Of a DNA stretch of 64,000 bases, positions 17,105 to 26,017 are shown in pieces. The DNA is from Pseudomonadota bacterium. GTDB taxonomy: Bacteria; Pseudomonadota; Alphaproteobacteria; Micropepsales; Micropepsaceae. How positions within the stretch are numbered: position 1 is the stretch's first letter; each line of letters opens with the position of its first letter. The position numbers and the translations under genes were made by a program. The DNA lies in contig JACQDN010000032.1 of assembly GCA_016201105.1 (NCBI GenBank), forward strand, positions 1 through 64,000, read 5' to 3'. The notes under the pieces were generated by a model. It worked only from the letters and a program-made list of their open reading frames with translations. It was not told the DNA's origin and searched no databases.

Positions 17105-17829
17105 ACCACGGAACCCTTGAGCGTCACTCGCTGCTTCTGTTGGTCGCGATCTTGATCGTCGTCTCGATCGGCGGCCTCATCGAGATCGCACCGTTGTTCT
17201 ACATCGGCAGCACCATCGAGAAAGTGCAGGGCATGCGCCCCTACACGCCGCTCGAGCTGGAAGGGCGCAACATCTACGTCCGCGAGGGCTGCTATCTTTG
17301 CCACAGCCAGATGATCCGTCCGCTGCGCGACGAGGTCGAACGCTACGGCCATTACAGCCTCGCGGCCGAAAGTATGTACGACCATCCCTTTCAATGGGGC
17401 TCCAAGCGCACGGGACCGGATCTGGCGCGTGTCGGCGGCAAATATTCCGACGAATGGCAGCGCGCGCACCTGGCCGATCCGCGCTCTGTGGTGCCCGAAT
17501 CGGTGATGCCGCCTTACGCGTTCCTGGAAAAGACACCACTCGACTACCGCAACATCGCCGATCAGCTCAAAGCCAATCGCGCGGTGGGCGTGCCTTACAC
17601 CGAAGCGGACATCGCCAACGCCAAAACGGATTTGGAAGCACAGGCCGATCCCAACAGCGATGGCGCCGACGCGATCGTCAAGCGCTATCCCAAAGCGCAA
17701 GTGCGCGATTTCGACGGCAATCCCAAACAGGTCAGCGAAGCCGATGCGCTGATCGCCTATCTGCAGATGCTCGGAACGCTGGTGGATTTCTCCAGCTATA
17801 AGGCCGACGCCCCCGAGAACAAGAGATAA
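17101..17829 (+). CDS. ccoO: Cytochrome c oxidase cbb3 subunit II
   Basis: This monohaem cytochrome c subunit of 242 residues has an N-terminal membrane anchor (residues 10-35) and the haem motif C64-Y-L-C-H68. It passes electrons from CcoP to CcoN. The ATG at 17101 overlaps the ccoN stop; the longer upstream frame lies inside ccoN and is rejected. Confidence 0.98.
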   Translation: MNHGTLERHSLLLLVAILIVVSIGGLIEIAPLFYIGSTIEKVQGMRPYTPLELEGRNIYVREGCYLCHSQMIRPLRDEVERYGHYSLAAESMYDHPFQWGSKRTGPDLARVGGKYSDEWQRAHLADPRSVVPESVMPPYAFLEKTPLDYRNIADQLKANRAVGVPYTEADIANAKTDLEAQADPNSDGADAIVKRYPKAQVRDFDGNPKQVSEADALIAYLQMLGTLVDFSSYKADAPENKR

Positions 17830-17831
17830 AC

Positions 17832-18002
17832 ATGGAAGGGCTCAACTACGAACAGGTTGCCGGTTTCGCGCACAGCTGGGGCGTCCTCTACTTCCTCGCG
17901 CTCTTTGCCCTCGTCTGCGCTTACGCGTTCTGGCCGTCGAATCGAAAGACGTTCAACAACGCCGCCTCCATTCCGCTTCAGGATGACGAGACAGAGTCAT
18001 GA
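17832..18002 (+). CDS. ccoQ: cbb3 oxidase subunit CcoQ
   Basis: The 56-residue single-helix protein MEGLNYEQVAGFAHSWGVLY has the C-terminal FWPSNRKTFNNAA typical of CcoQ, which stabilises the oxidase complex. It starts 2 nt after ccoO and its stop overlaps the ccoP ATG. Confidence 0.95.
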   Translation: MEGLNYEQVAGFAHSWGVLYFLALFALVCAYAFWPSNRKTFNNAASIPLQDDETES

Positions 18003-18865
18003 GCAAGAAAGACGTCGACCAACATTCCGGCACGGAAACCACCGGCCATGAGTGGGACGGTATCAGGGAGCTGAACACGCCTCTGCCGCGCTGGTGGCTT
18101 GGCATCTTCTACGCCACCATCGTGTGGGCGGTCGGTTACTGGGTCGTGATGCCGGCCTGGCCGCTGGTCAACGGCTACACGCACGGCGTTCTCAACCACT
18201 CTCAGCGCGCCGATGTCGCCAAGGCGGTGGAGATGCTCAAAGCCTCTCGCCGTGCTTCCGAAGCCAGATTGAGCAAAGCCGGCCTCACCACAATTCAAAA
18301 CGATCCCGACCTTCTGCAGTTCGCGATGGCCGAAGGTAAAGCCGCCTTCGGCGACAATTGCGCGCCGTGCCACGGCTCGGGCGGGCAGGGACACAAGGGC
18401 TATCCCAATCTCAATGACGATGTGTGGCTATGGGGCGGAACGCTGGGCGACATTCAGCACACCATCACGGTCGGCGTGCGTTCGGTCAGCCCCGACACCC
18501 GACAATCGCAGATGCCGGCATTCGGGCGCGATGGAATCCTGAAGGACGCGCAGATCGGCGATGTGACGGAATTCGTGCTCTCGCTGTCGGGCCGTTCCGC
18601 GGATGCGAAGGCCATCGCGCGCGGCAAGAAAGTCTTCGCCGACAATTGCGTGGCGTGCCATGGCGAGAGAGGTTTGGGGAACCGCGCGTTCGGCGCGCCC
18701 AATCTCGCCGATCGCGATTGGCTCTATGGCGGAACCCGCGAAGACATCCGCAGCCAAATCGAACTTGGCCGCGGCGGCGTGATGCCGACCTGGGGCGGCC
18801 GTCTGTCGCCGGAAACCATCAAGGCGCTAGCCGTCTATGTGCACAGCCTCGGTGGCGGCGAATAA
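17999..18865 (+). CDS. ccoP: Cytochrome c oxidase cbb3 subunit III, dihaem
   Basis: CcoP is the membrane-anchored dihaem cytochrome c of 288 residues that accepts electrons from soluble cytochrome c or the bc1 complex. It has the conserved YDGI-like start EWDGIRELNTPLPRWW, a helix near 33-53, and haem motifs C121-APC-H125 and C217-VAC-H221. Translation is coupled to ccoQ by the ATGA overlap. Confidence 0.98.
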   Translation: MSKKDVDQHSGTETTGHEWDGIRELNTPLPRWWLGIFYATIVWAVGYWVVMPAWPLVNGYTHGVLNHSQRADVAKAVEMLKASRRASEARLSKAGLTTIQNDPDLLQFAMAEGKAAFGDNCAPCHGSGGQGHKGYPNLNDDVWLWGGTLGDIQHTITVGVRSVSPDTRQSQMPAFGRDGILKDAQIGDVTEFVLSLSGRSADAKAIARGKKVFADNCVACHGERGLGNRAFGAPNLADRDWLYGGTREDIRSQIELGRGGVMPTWGGRLSPETIKALAVYVHSLGGGE

Positions 18866-18887
18866 AGCAAGCACGCGCCAAATACGG

Positions 18888-18935
18888 GCGAGGGCCAAAG
18901 CGTGCGAGGGCCAAAGCGTGCAAGGGCCAAAGTTG
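18888..18935. repeat. Three tandem 16-bp repeats between ccoP and ccoG
   Basis: Units GCGAGGGCCAAAGCGT at 18888-18903 and 18904-18919 are identical; the third (18920-18935) differs at four or five bases. They lie in the short gap just before the ccoG start. Confidence 0.85.
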
Positions 18936-18938
18936 AGA

Positions 18939-20468
18939 GTGAGTGACGTGAACGCACCGCAGTTCCTTGTGAGCGGGAAACCGGTTCCGATGCCATCACT
19001 TATGGCCGCGGAAGGTGTTGCGCGCTCGGATGCGCAAGCCACCAACAGCGCGGCCGCGCGCCGGTTTTATAAATCGCGCGTTCCGATCTATCCCAAGCTT
19101 GTGCACGGCACGTTCCGCAAGGTGAAGTGGGCGGCGATGGCGGTGCTGCTCGCCATCTACTATCTCGTGCCATGGATCAGGTGGGATCGGGGTCCCGGTG
19201 CGGCCGGCCAGGCCGTGCTGGTCGATCTCGCGCATGAGCGCTTCTATTTCTTCTTCATCGAGATCTGGCCGCAGGAAGTCTACTACGTCACCGGACTTCT
19301 CATTCTGGCAGCGATCGGCCTCTTCCTCGCCACCGCGCTGTTCGGGCGCATCTGGTGCGGCTACGCCTGTCCCCAGACAGTGTGGACCGATCTCTTCATC
19401 TATGTCGAAGATCTGATCGAGGGCGACCGCAGCGCCCGCATCCGCTCGTCGAAGGAACCGCGGACGGCCACGAAGATCGCCAAGCGCGCGTCGAAACATG
19501 CGGTATGGCTGTTGATTGCGTTGGCGACCGGGGGCGCTTGGATTTTCTATTTCGCCGACGCACCCACGCTGGCACGCTCGCTGGTGACGGGCGAGTCTTC
19601 TCCCATCATTTATGCCTTCATCGGGCTTTTCACCTTCACGACTTACTCGCTCGCCGGCCTCATGCGCGAGCAGGTCTGCATTTATATGTGCCCGTGGCCG
19701 CGCATTCAGGCGGCGATGACCGATGCCGAAGCACTGTCCGTCACCTATCGCACCGACCGCGGTGAGCCGCGCGGACCACACAAGAAAGGCCAGAGCTGGG
19801 AAAGTCGCGGCTCCTGCATCGATTGCAACCAATGCGTCGCCGCCTGCCCCATGGGGATCGACATCCGCGACGGGCTGCAGCTGGAATGTATCAATTGCGC
19901 GCTTTGCATCGATGCGTGCGACGAAGTCCTGCTCAAGATCGGCCAACCCAAGGGCCTCATCGGCTACGATACCGATCTCAACCTTCAGCGCCGCGCCAAA
20001 GGCGAGAAGGCGCGCTTCCGCTTCGTGCGCCCGCGCACGATCGTCTATGCCGCGCTTCTGCTCGCTGTCGGCGCCGTGATGCTGGTGAGTCTTTCCACGC
20101 GCGCCACCGTGGGTCTGGACGCCATCCGCGACCGCAACCCGAATTTCGTCGTGCTCGCCGACGGTTCAGTGCGCAACGGTTACATGATCAAGGTGCTGAA
20201 TCGCGGCGCCGAGCCGCGCACTTTCCTGATCTCCATCGAAGGGCCGAAGATTTCCGCCGTTCGCATCATCGGGCTCGACGATGCGAAATTGCCGGCGCGT
20301 ATTGCGGTGGAGGCGGACAAAGTTCGCACGCTTCGTGTGCTGATCACGGTGGCCGGCCACGATCTGCACACGGGTTCGCAGGAAATCGAATTCACCGTCG
20401 CCGATCCCAAGATCGGCGAACGCCACGAAACCGCGTCTGTCTTTGTGTCCGGAGAACCCCGGTCATGA
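18939..20468 (+). CDS. ccoG: cbb3 oxidase maturation iron-sulfur protein
   Basis: CcoG (FixG/RdxA) is a polytopic membrane protein with two [4Fe-4S] clusters that reduces copper during cbb3 assembly. About 509 residues are seen. Features include WCGYACPQTVWTDLF, the ferredoxin motifs CIDCNQCVAACPMGID and CINCALCIDACDE, and a C-terminal IgG-like domain. The start is a GTG at 18939 or 18948; an upstream in-frame ATG overlaps ccoP and the tandem repeats and is less likely. Confidence 0.95.
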   Translation: MSDVNAPQFLVSGKPVPMPSLMAAEGVARSDAQATNSAAARRFYKSRVPIYPKLVHGTFRKVKWAAMAVLLAIYYLVPWIRWDRGPGAAGQAVLVDLAHERFYFFFIEIWPQEVYYVTGLLILAAIGLFLATALFGRIWCGYACPQTVWTDLFIYVEDLIEGDRSARIRSSKEPRTATKIAKRASKHAVWLLIALATGGAWIFYFADAPTLARSLVTGESSPIIYAFIGLFTFTTYSLAGLMREQVCIYMCPWPRIQAAMTDAEALSVTYRTDRGEPRGPHKKGQSWESRGSCIDCNQCVAACPMGIDIRDGLQLECINCALCIDACDEVLLKIGQPKGLIGYDTDLNLQRRAKGEKARFRFVRPRTIVYAALLLAVGAVMLVSLSTRATVGLDAIRDRNPNFVVLADGSVRNGYMIKVLNRGAEPRTFLISIEGPKISAVRIIGLDDAKLPARIAVEADKVRTLRVLITVAGHDLHTGSQEIEFTVADPKIGERHETASVFVSGEPRS

Positions 20469-20929
20469 AACGCCCGCTCACCGGACGCGCTTTTCTGTTC
20501 TGGCTGCTGGGCGCCTTTGGCGTGGTGTTCGCCGTGAACGGAATTTTCGTCGCCGAGGCAATCGGAACATTCCGCGGCGGCGACGAACAGAATCCTTATC
20601 TGCAAGGCATCGACTACAACCACACGCTGGCACGCCGTGCCGAGCAGGCCGCGCTCGGCTGGCGCGCGACGATCGGCGAGCAGGACCATCGCATTTTGGT
20701 GACTTTGCAGTCGCGCGACGGCTCACCGGTGCGCGGGGAAATTCTGCAGGGCGAATTGCACCATCCCAGCGATGCCAATCTCGATCGTGCGATCGCGTTT
20801 CGCGCCATAGCGCCCGGCCTCTACGCCGCGGAGATGAAAGACGCAAAGCCCGGCGCCTGGGATGTCGTCGTGCGGGCGGCGGACGCGAAAAAGCCCTTTG
20901 AAGCGAGCCGCAGACTATGGCTGCGCTGA
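20465..20929 (+). CDS. ccoH: cbb3 assembly protein FixH/CcoH
   Basis: This 154-residue bitopic membrane protein has one N-terminal helix (FLFWLLGAFGVVFAVNGIFV) and the FixH periplasmic domain (YNHTLARRAEQAALGW; PGAWDVVVRA). It assists assembly of the cbb3 complex. It overlaps ccoG by 4 nt and ccoI by 13 nt. Confidence 0.95.
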   Translation: MKRPLTGRAFLFWLLGAFGVVFAVNGIFVAEAIGTFRGGDEQNPYLQGIDYNHTLARRAEQAALGWRATIGEQDHRILVTLQSRDGSPVRGEILQGELHHPSDANLDRAIAFRAIAPGLYAAEMKDAKPGAWDVVVRAADAKKPFEASRRLWLR

Positions 20930-23127
20930 CGCTTTCACGGTCGTTGTTTGAAGGGGATGAAAGCTTCGATCCTGCACCTTTCGTGCGCCGCGACGCCAAA
21001 GGCATCGCGCGACTGGAATTGCTGGTCAAAGGTGCGCGCTGCGCCAATTGCCTCGCCAAGATCGAGAACGGCGTCAAAGCGCTCGACGGCGTGCGCGAAG
21101 CGCGCCTCAATCTGTCCACCGGCAAGCTCGCGGTGACTTGGACCGGCAACAGGCTCGCGCCCGCCGCGATTCTCCGGCGCGTCACAGAGCTCGGTTACGA
21201 CGCGCGCGCTTACGATCCGGGGGCCTATCTCGAGAATGAGAAAGACGAAGGTCGCGCGTTGTTGACGTGTCTCGCGGTCGCCGGCTTCGGCAGCGTCTTC
21301 GTCGTCGGCCTGACCGACTCGGTCTGGTACGGCGGCGGCGACATGAGCGAAGCGACGCGCAATCTGTTCTTTTGGATTGCCGGTGCCGTTTCCATTCCCA
21401 CCGCGCTGTTTGCCGGCCGTCCCTTCTTTCGCTCGGCGTTCAAGAGCCTGTCGGCCGGCCATGCCAACATGGACGTGCCGATCGGTCTTTCGATCCTGTT
21501 GTCCCTGGCACTCAGCGTCTATCTGACGGTGCTGCACGATAAGCACAGCTACTTCGATGCGGCGGTGATGCTGCCATTTCTGCTGCTGATCGGGCGCTAT
21601 CTGGATTTCGCCGTGCGGCGCAAGGCGAAGGGCGCTGCGCGCGATCTTGCCGCCATGCAGGCGGTCACGGTGCGAAAACTCGATACGTCCGGACTGCCGC
21701 AGTCCGTCGCCGCGCGCGATGTCGCGGTCGGCGATCGCCTCCTGCTTGCGGCCGGCGAACGTGTGGCGGTCGACGGCGTGATCGAAGATCACGGCACAAC
21801 GGCCGATCTTTCGCTGGTGACGGGCGAAAGCGAGCCGGTCGCCATCGGCCAGGGCGAAATGCTGCGCGCGGGCTCCATCGTGATGGGCCGCGCTATCGTG
21901 CTGAAGGCATCCGCGCGCGTCGAGAACTCGCTGGTGGCGGAGATTTCGCGGCTCATCGAAGCGGGCCAGCAAAGCCGCAGCCGCTATGTGAAGCTCGCCG
22001 ATCGCGCCGCGCGGCTTTACGTGCCTGTCGTGCACGGCCTTGCGCTCAGCGTGTTCCTGTTCTGGTTTGTGGCGATGGATGCAGGGATCACGCTCTCGCT
22101 CAAATATGCGATCTCGCTTCTCATCATCACTTGTCCCTGCGCACTGGGTCTGGCGGTGCCCGCGGTGCAGATCGTGGCGACCGGCATTCTCTTCCGCCGC
22201 GGGCTGCTGGTGAAGTCCGGCGATGCGCTCGAACGTCTCGCCGAAGCGGACATCGCGATTTTCGACAAGACCGGCACGCTCACGCGCGGCCGTCCGGTTC
22301 CGGTAAATCTTCAAGCCATCTCCCAAAGCGATTTGAAAAAGGCTGCGCGCCTCGCCCGCGCCAGCCGCCATCCGCTCGCGCGCGCATTGGCGGGCGCTGC
22401 GGTCGTGGGTGATGTTGCCTCGGGCGTGCGCGAGACCGGCGGCGAAGGCATCGAGACGAGCGATCGCGGATTGAGCGAAAAACTCGGCAGCGCGATATTC
22501 GTAGGCGCCACGGCGCAAGACATGCATCAAAGTGAACTCTGGTATCGCGAAGGCACCGCGGCACCGGTGCGTTTTGCTTTCAGCGATCCTTTGCGCAGCG
22601 ACACGCCGCAAACGCTGCGGACGATTGCTTCGCAAGGCCTCAAGATCGAGATGCTGTCCGGTGACCGCGATGGCGTCGCCGCAACGATCGCGCGGGAAGC
22701 CGGCATCGATCAGTGGCGTGGACAAACCGGTCCAGTCGAGAAAACCCACCGTCTCGAAGAGCTTCGCAAAGGCGGCCACAAAGTGTTGATGGTGGGCGAC
22801 GGCCTCAACGATGCCGCCTCGCTCGCGCTCGCCCATGTTTCGATTTCGCCGGGAACGGCGGTGGATGCGGCGCAAGCCGCCGCCGATATGGTGTTGCAGG
22901 GCGAATCGCTGGCGCCGATTGGCGATGCGATCGCGATTTCCCGCCAGGCGAGGCGGCGCGTGTTGGAGAATTTCGCCTTTGCGATCGCTTACAACGCGGT
23001 TGCCATTCCGCTGGCCGCCTTCGGTCTCGTCACACCGCTGATTGCCGCGCTCGCCATGGCAGGATCATCGCTGATCGTCACGCTCAATGCGCTGCGGCTG
23101 GCCGCGTCGACCGGAGGGGCGCGCTGA
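20917..23127 (+). CDS. ccoI: Copper-exporting P1B-type ATPase for cbb3 assembly
   Basis: CcoI moves copper to the periplasmic side for CuB insertion. The 736-residue protein has an N-terminal metal-binding domain with CANC (about residue 44), membrane helices with the CPC motif in TCPCALGLAVP, the phosphorylation site DKTGTLTRG and MVGDGLNDAASLA. The overlap with ccoH shows translational coupling. The remote upstream region has no separate promoter that I can see. Confidence 0.97.
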   Translation: MAALTLSRSLFEGDESFDPAPFVRRDAKGIARLELLVKGARCANCLAKIENGVKALDGVREARLNLSTGKLAVTWTGNRLAPAAILRRVTELGYDARAYDPGAYLENEKDEGRALLTCLAVAGFGSVFVVGLTDSVWYGGGDMSEATRNLFFWIAGAVSIPTALFAGRPFFRSAFKSLSAGHANMDVPIGLSILLSLALSVYLTVLHDKHSYFDAAVMLPFLLLIGRYLDFAVRRKAKGAARDLAAMQAVTVRKLDTSGLPQSVAARDVAVGDRLLLAAGERVAVDGVIEDHGTTADLSLVTGESEPVAIGQGEMLRAGSIVMGRAIVLKASARVENSLVAEISRLIEAGQQSRSRYVKLADRAARLYVPVVHGLALSVFLFWFVAMDAGITLSLKYAISLLIITCPCALGLAVPAVQIVATGILFRRGLLVKSGDALERLAEADIAIFDKTGTLTRGRPVPVNLQAISQSDLKKAARLARASRHPLARALAGAAVVGDVASGVRETGGEGIETSDRGLSEKLGSAIFVGATAQDMHQSELWYREGTAAPVRFAFSDPLRSDTPQTLRTIASQGLKIEMLSGDRDGVAATIAREAGIDQWRGQTGPVEKTHRLEELRKGGHKVLMVGDGLNDAASLALAHVSISPGTAVDAAQAAADMVLQGESLAPIGDAIAISRQARRRVLENFAFAIAYNAVAIPLAAFGLVTPLIAALAMAGSSLIVTLNALRLAASTGGAR

Positions 23128-23267
23128 TGCCCGGCATCGGATTTCTCATCGCCTCGGCGCTCCTGCTCGGCCTCGCTGCACTGGCCGCCCTCATCTGGTC
23201 GCTCAGGAGCGGCCAGTACGACGACCTCGACGGCGCCTCCGAACGCATCCTCAACGACGACGATTGA
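23127..23267 (+). CDS. ccoS: cbb3 oxidase maturation protein CcoS
   Basis: The 46-residue single-helix protein has the family tail SLRSGQYDDLDGASERIL. CcoS is needed for cofactor insertion into CcoN. It overlaps the ccoI stop as TGATG. Confidence 0.95.
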   Translation: MPGIGFLIASALLLGLAALAALIWSLRSGQYDDLDGASERILNDDD

Positions 23268-23352
23268 CGCTGCGCCAACTAAGGTTTCGCACCCCGTCAC
23301 GGGCGCGTCCGGATATGCTATGCTTGTCCAAAGCCATTGCATTGGGTGAGTC

Positions 23353-24474
23353 ATGACCAACATCACCAAGGACGTCATGTACGACGCCGTCGCGCCTGGC
23401 GATTTCGAGTCCTTCATCGAGCTCGACCGCTACAACGCCCGCTCCACCGCCTTCGACAAGATCATCTCGGCGACGCACGACCACTTCTGGGATCCGCTCG
23501 ATCCCAAATACATCGATTTCTCAGAACCCTTCGATCTGGAAAACGAAGCGCTGATGCCGGAGGAGACGCAGCCGCTGCTGCGCCTTCCCTACATCGCCGA
23601 AACACTGAAAGACCAGAAAGACAGAATCCGCTTCATCAACTACATGCAGCTGTGGAATTTCTCTTCCATTCTGCATGGCGAGCAGGGCGCACTGAATCTC
23701 TCCGCCTCGCTCTGCCATGTGCTGAAGGATCAGGGCGCGCAAGAATACGCGGCCAACCAGACCCGCGAAGAAGCCCGCCACGTGACCGCCTTCGCGCGTT
23801 ACATCCGCGCCCGCTGGGGACGGCCGGTCGAATGCGGTACGGTGCTGAAGGCGCTGCTTATCGAGATCATTGATGCGCCGGAGGTCTACAAGAAGATCAT
23901 CGGCATGCAGATGCTGGTCGAAGGCCTCGCCATGGGCGCCTTCGCTTTCGGCTACAAGAACAATCGCGATCCCTTGGCGCGAAAGCTGTTCCAGCTGGTG
24001 ATGACCGACGAAGCCTTCCATCACAAGTTCGGAAAGATCTGGGCGGACCGTACGGTGCCGCGGATGACGCAGGCCGAACGCGCCATCGTGGAAGACTGGG
24101 CGGCGCATTGCGCCCAGGCCCTCATCTTCAACACCAATTCGCCCGAGCAGCAGCACGTCATCTTCGGTACCTTCGGTCTCGATCCCGAGCGCGTCATCGC
24201 CGAGATCGCGGCGCGCAAGAAAGAGCGCGATCCCACCCGCCAGTTCAAAGGCGATGCCAACGTCTTTCGCGTGCTGATCAAGACGCTGCTCAGCGCAGGC
24301 CTCATCACCGAGCGCACGCGCAAATTCTACGCAGCGCATGTCGATCTTGAGGAATTGCGCGCCGAGGGCGACCGCATCGTGGGCGACTCCATCGCCGAAG
24401 ACGGCATCCGCTATCTGCAGGCGATCAATTTCAAGGATCCAGGCCGCGCGGCGATCTCGGTGGCGGCGGAATAA
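23353..24474 (+). CDS. Diiron ferritin-like protein, paralogue 2
   Basis: This 373-residue protein is a paralogue of the one at 13224-14348. The same two motifs appear with 28-residue spacing: HGEQGAL to REEARHVT, and VEGLAMGAF to TDEAFHHKFG, where the R of the second motif is F. It therefore binds a diiron centre and may be an oxygenase or oxidase; the substrate is unknown. It lies 85 bp after ccoS in the same direction but probably has its own promoter. I found no FixK-type site in the gap, unlike paralogue 1. Confidence 0.8.
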   Translation: MTNITKDVMYDAVAPGDFESFIELDRYNARSTAFDKIISATHDHFWDPLDPKYIDFSEPFDLENEALMPEETQPLLRLPYIAETLKDQKDRIRFINYMQLWNFSSILHGEQGALNLSASLCHVLKDQGAQEYAANQTREEARHVTAFARYIRARWGRPVECGTVLKALLIEIIDAPEVYKKIIGMQMLVEGLAMGAFAFGYKNNRDPLARKLFQLVMTDEAFHHKFGKIWADRTVPRMTQAERAIVEDWAAHCAQALIFNTNSPEQQHVIFGTFGLDPERVIAEIAARKKERDPTRQFKGDANVFRVLIKTLLSAGLITERTRKFYAAHVDLEELRAEGDRIVGDSIAEDGIRYLQAINFKDPGRAAISVAAE

Positions 24475-24574
24475 AGCGCCGCCGCCCCATTCCCGCCACG
24501 CTTTGTTCTTGGCGCCGTTCCACACGGCAACTTTCCATCTGTGCACGCGTTTCCCCTCCAACCAGGAGGTCGAC

Positions 24575-25108
24575 ATGGCTGACTTGAGAGGATCGAGTGC
24601 GCCCCGCCGTGTGAGCACGGGCCGCGGCGGCAAGATTGTCGGAGCCATTATTGTAGTGGCGGCCGTGGTCGCCCTTGGCGCCTGGAGCTTTCAGGCCGGC
24701 ATGTGGAACGCGCCAAAACAGACCGAGCGCGTGGCATCAAGCGATTTGCCGTCGCCCCCGGCCCTTCCGGCGCAACCGCTGATGAAGCCGACAACCGCAC
24801 CGCCCGATGTGACGCCGCCGACGCTGGACACCCCGGCACAAACCCCGCCGAAGGCAGCCGTGAAAACCGCGCGCGTGGCGCCGAATAAGCGGGCGATCGA
24901 ACGCGCCCCGACGCCGGCGCCCGCGGCGGCGGTGCAGCCGTCGCCAGAAACGAACAATGCGACGACCAATGCGCCTGCGCAAACGGTGCCGCCGCAATCG
25001 GCCCTGACCCCGCCGCCCGCGCAGACCACAACCGAGCCTCCGCAGACGACGCCGGATCAATCCACGCCGGATCAGTCACAGCAGCCGTCTACGCCGCAGC
25101 AGCCTTGA
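24575..25108 (+). CDS. Single-span Pro/Thr/Gln-rich protein
   Basis: The 177-residue protein starts at ATG 24575 behind a perfect AGGAGGT. A helix near residues 20-42 is followed by a low-complexity tail rich in Pro, Thr, Ala and Gln that should lie in the periplasm. No domain is recognised; it may span the periplasm or contact the wall. Confidence 0.75.
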   Translation: MADLRGSSAPRRVSTGRGGKIVGAIIVVAAVVALGAWSFQAGMWNAPKQTERVASSDLPSPPALPAQPLMKPTTAPPDVTPPTLDTPAQTPPKAAVKTARVAPNKRAIERAPTPAPAAAVQPSPETNNATTNAPAQTVPPQSALTPPPAQTTTEPPQTTPDQSTPDQSQQPSTPQQP

Positions 25109-25194
25109 ACGGCGATCCGGACTTGTAACGACCGAATGTCAATACCCGCGCGCTCTGCTATGGAGTGCGCTTGTGTTGCTCGTCCGGAGTCCGC

Positions 25195-25797
25195 GTGGAT
25201 CACCGCCAATATTCTCCCTCGACCGCGCGCAATCGCGAGCCGATCCTCGCGGTGATGCGGCGCATCTTTCCGCAAATCGGAAAAGTGCTGGAGATCGCCT
25301 CGGGCTCGGGCGAGCACGCCGTCTTCGCCGCGTGCGCCATGCCGGGGCTGGTCTGGCAACCCAGCGATCTCGACGCCGAAGCGCGCGCCAGCATCGCAAG
25401 CTGGATCGCGCACGAAAAGCTTGCCAACGTTCTGCCGCCGCTGACGATCGATGTGCGCGAAGCGGATTGGACTGCCGAAGGCCCCTTCGATGCCGTCGTT
25501 GCCATCAACATGATCCACATCGCACCTTGGGAAGCGGCACTCGGCTTGTTCGGCGGAGCGGGACGATTGTTGCACAGAGGCGGAATTCTCTTCCTCTACG
25601 GACCTTACAAGCGCGAAGGCCGGCACACCGCGCCGTCCAACGAAGGGTTCGACCAATGGCTGAAGGCGCGCGATCCCGCTTTCGGCGTGCGCGATCTGGC
25701 CGACGTCACAGCGCTTGGCGAAGACAACGGTTTCGCGCTGCGCGAAATCGTCGAAATGCCGGCAAACAATCTGTGCGTGGTATTTGCAAAAAACTAA
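25195..25797 (+). CDS. DUF938-family SAM-dependent methyltransferase
   Basis: The protein of about 200 residues starts at GTG 25195 (DHRQYSPSTARNREPIL). The SAM-binding loop VLEIASGSGEHAVFAA and later FDAVVAINMIHIAPW match the DUF938 family of predicted methyltransferases. The substrate is unknown. Confidence 0.85.
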   Translation: MDHRQYSPSTARNREPILAVMRRIFPQIGKVLEIASGSGEHAVFAACAMPGLVWQPSDLDAEARASIASWIAHEKLANVLPPLTIDVREADWTAEGPFDAVVAINMIHIAPWEAALGLFGGAGRLLHRGGILFLYGPYKREGRHTAPSNEGFDQWLKARDPAFGVRDLADVTALGEDNGFALREIVEMPANNLCVVFAKN

Positions 25798-26006
25798 AAA
25801 CCAAATTGTCATCCCCGGCGAGCTTCGCTCACGAAGTGAGCGGAGCGAGGTTAAGGGGACCCAAGTGGTTGTGGCATGCTCGGGGTTGAGAATGGCGCAC
25901 CGAGAAAATCTTCGTGACCGTCCGATTGTCACGACATATGGGTCCCCTTAACCTCGCATCGTCCGCGTTGCGGCCGATACTCGCCGGGGATGACAATTTT
26001 TGGAGT
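25796..26006. repeat. Dispersed palindromic repeat, family B
   Basis: The outer arms AATTGTCATCCCCGGCGAG and its complement, and the inner arms GAGGTTAAGGGGACCCA and its complement, make a long imperfect hairpin between two convergent genes. A smaller palindrome around GCTTCGCTCACGAAGTGAGC lies in the left part. Confidence 0.75.
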
Positions 26007-26017
26007 GCTGACGCGTT

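Noticed and set aside
20935-22875. 646-codon open frame on the minus strand
   Set aside because: It lies wholly antisense to ccoI, has low-complexity His/Arg-rich content and no domain; it is a shadow frame of GC-rich coding DNA.
25796-26006. Possible CRISPR or attachment site in the repeated GTCATCCCC region
   Set aside because: It is one inverted repeat without spaced direct repeats, and there is no integrase or tRNA nearby.
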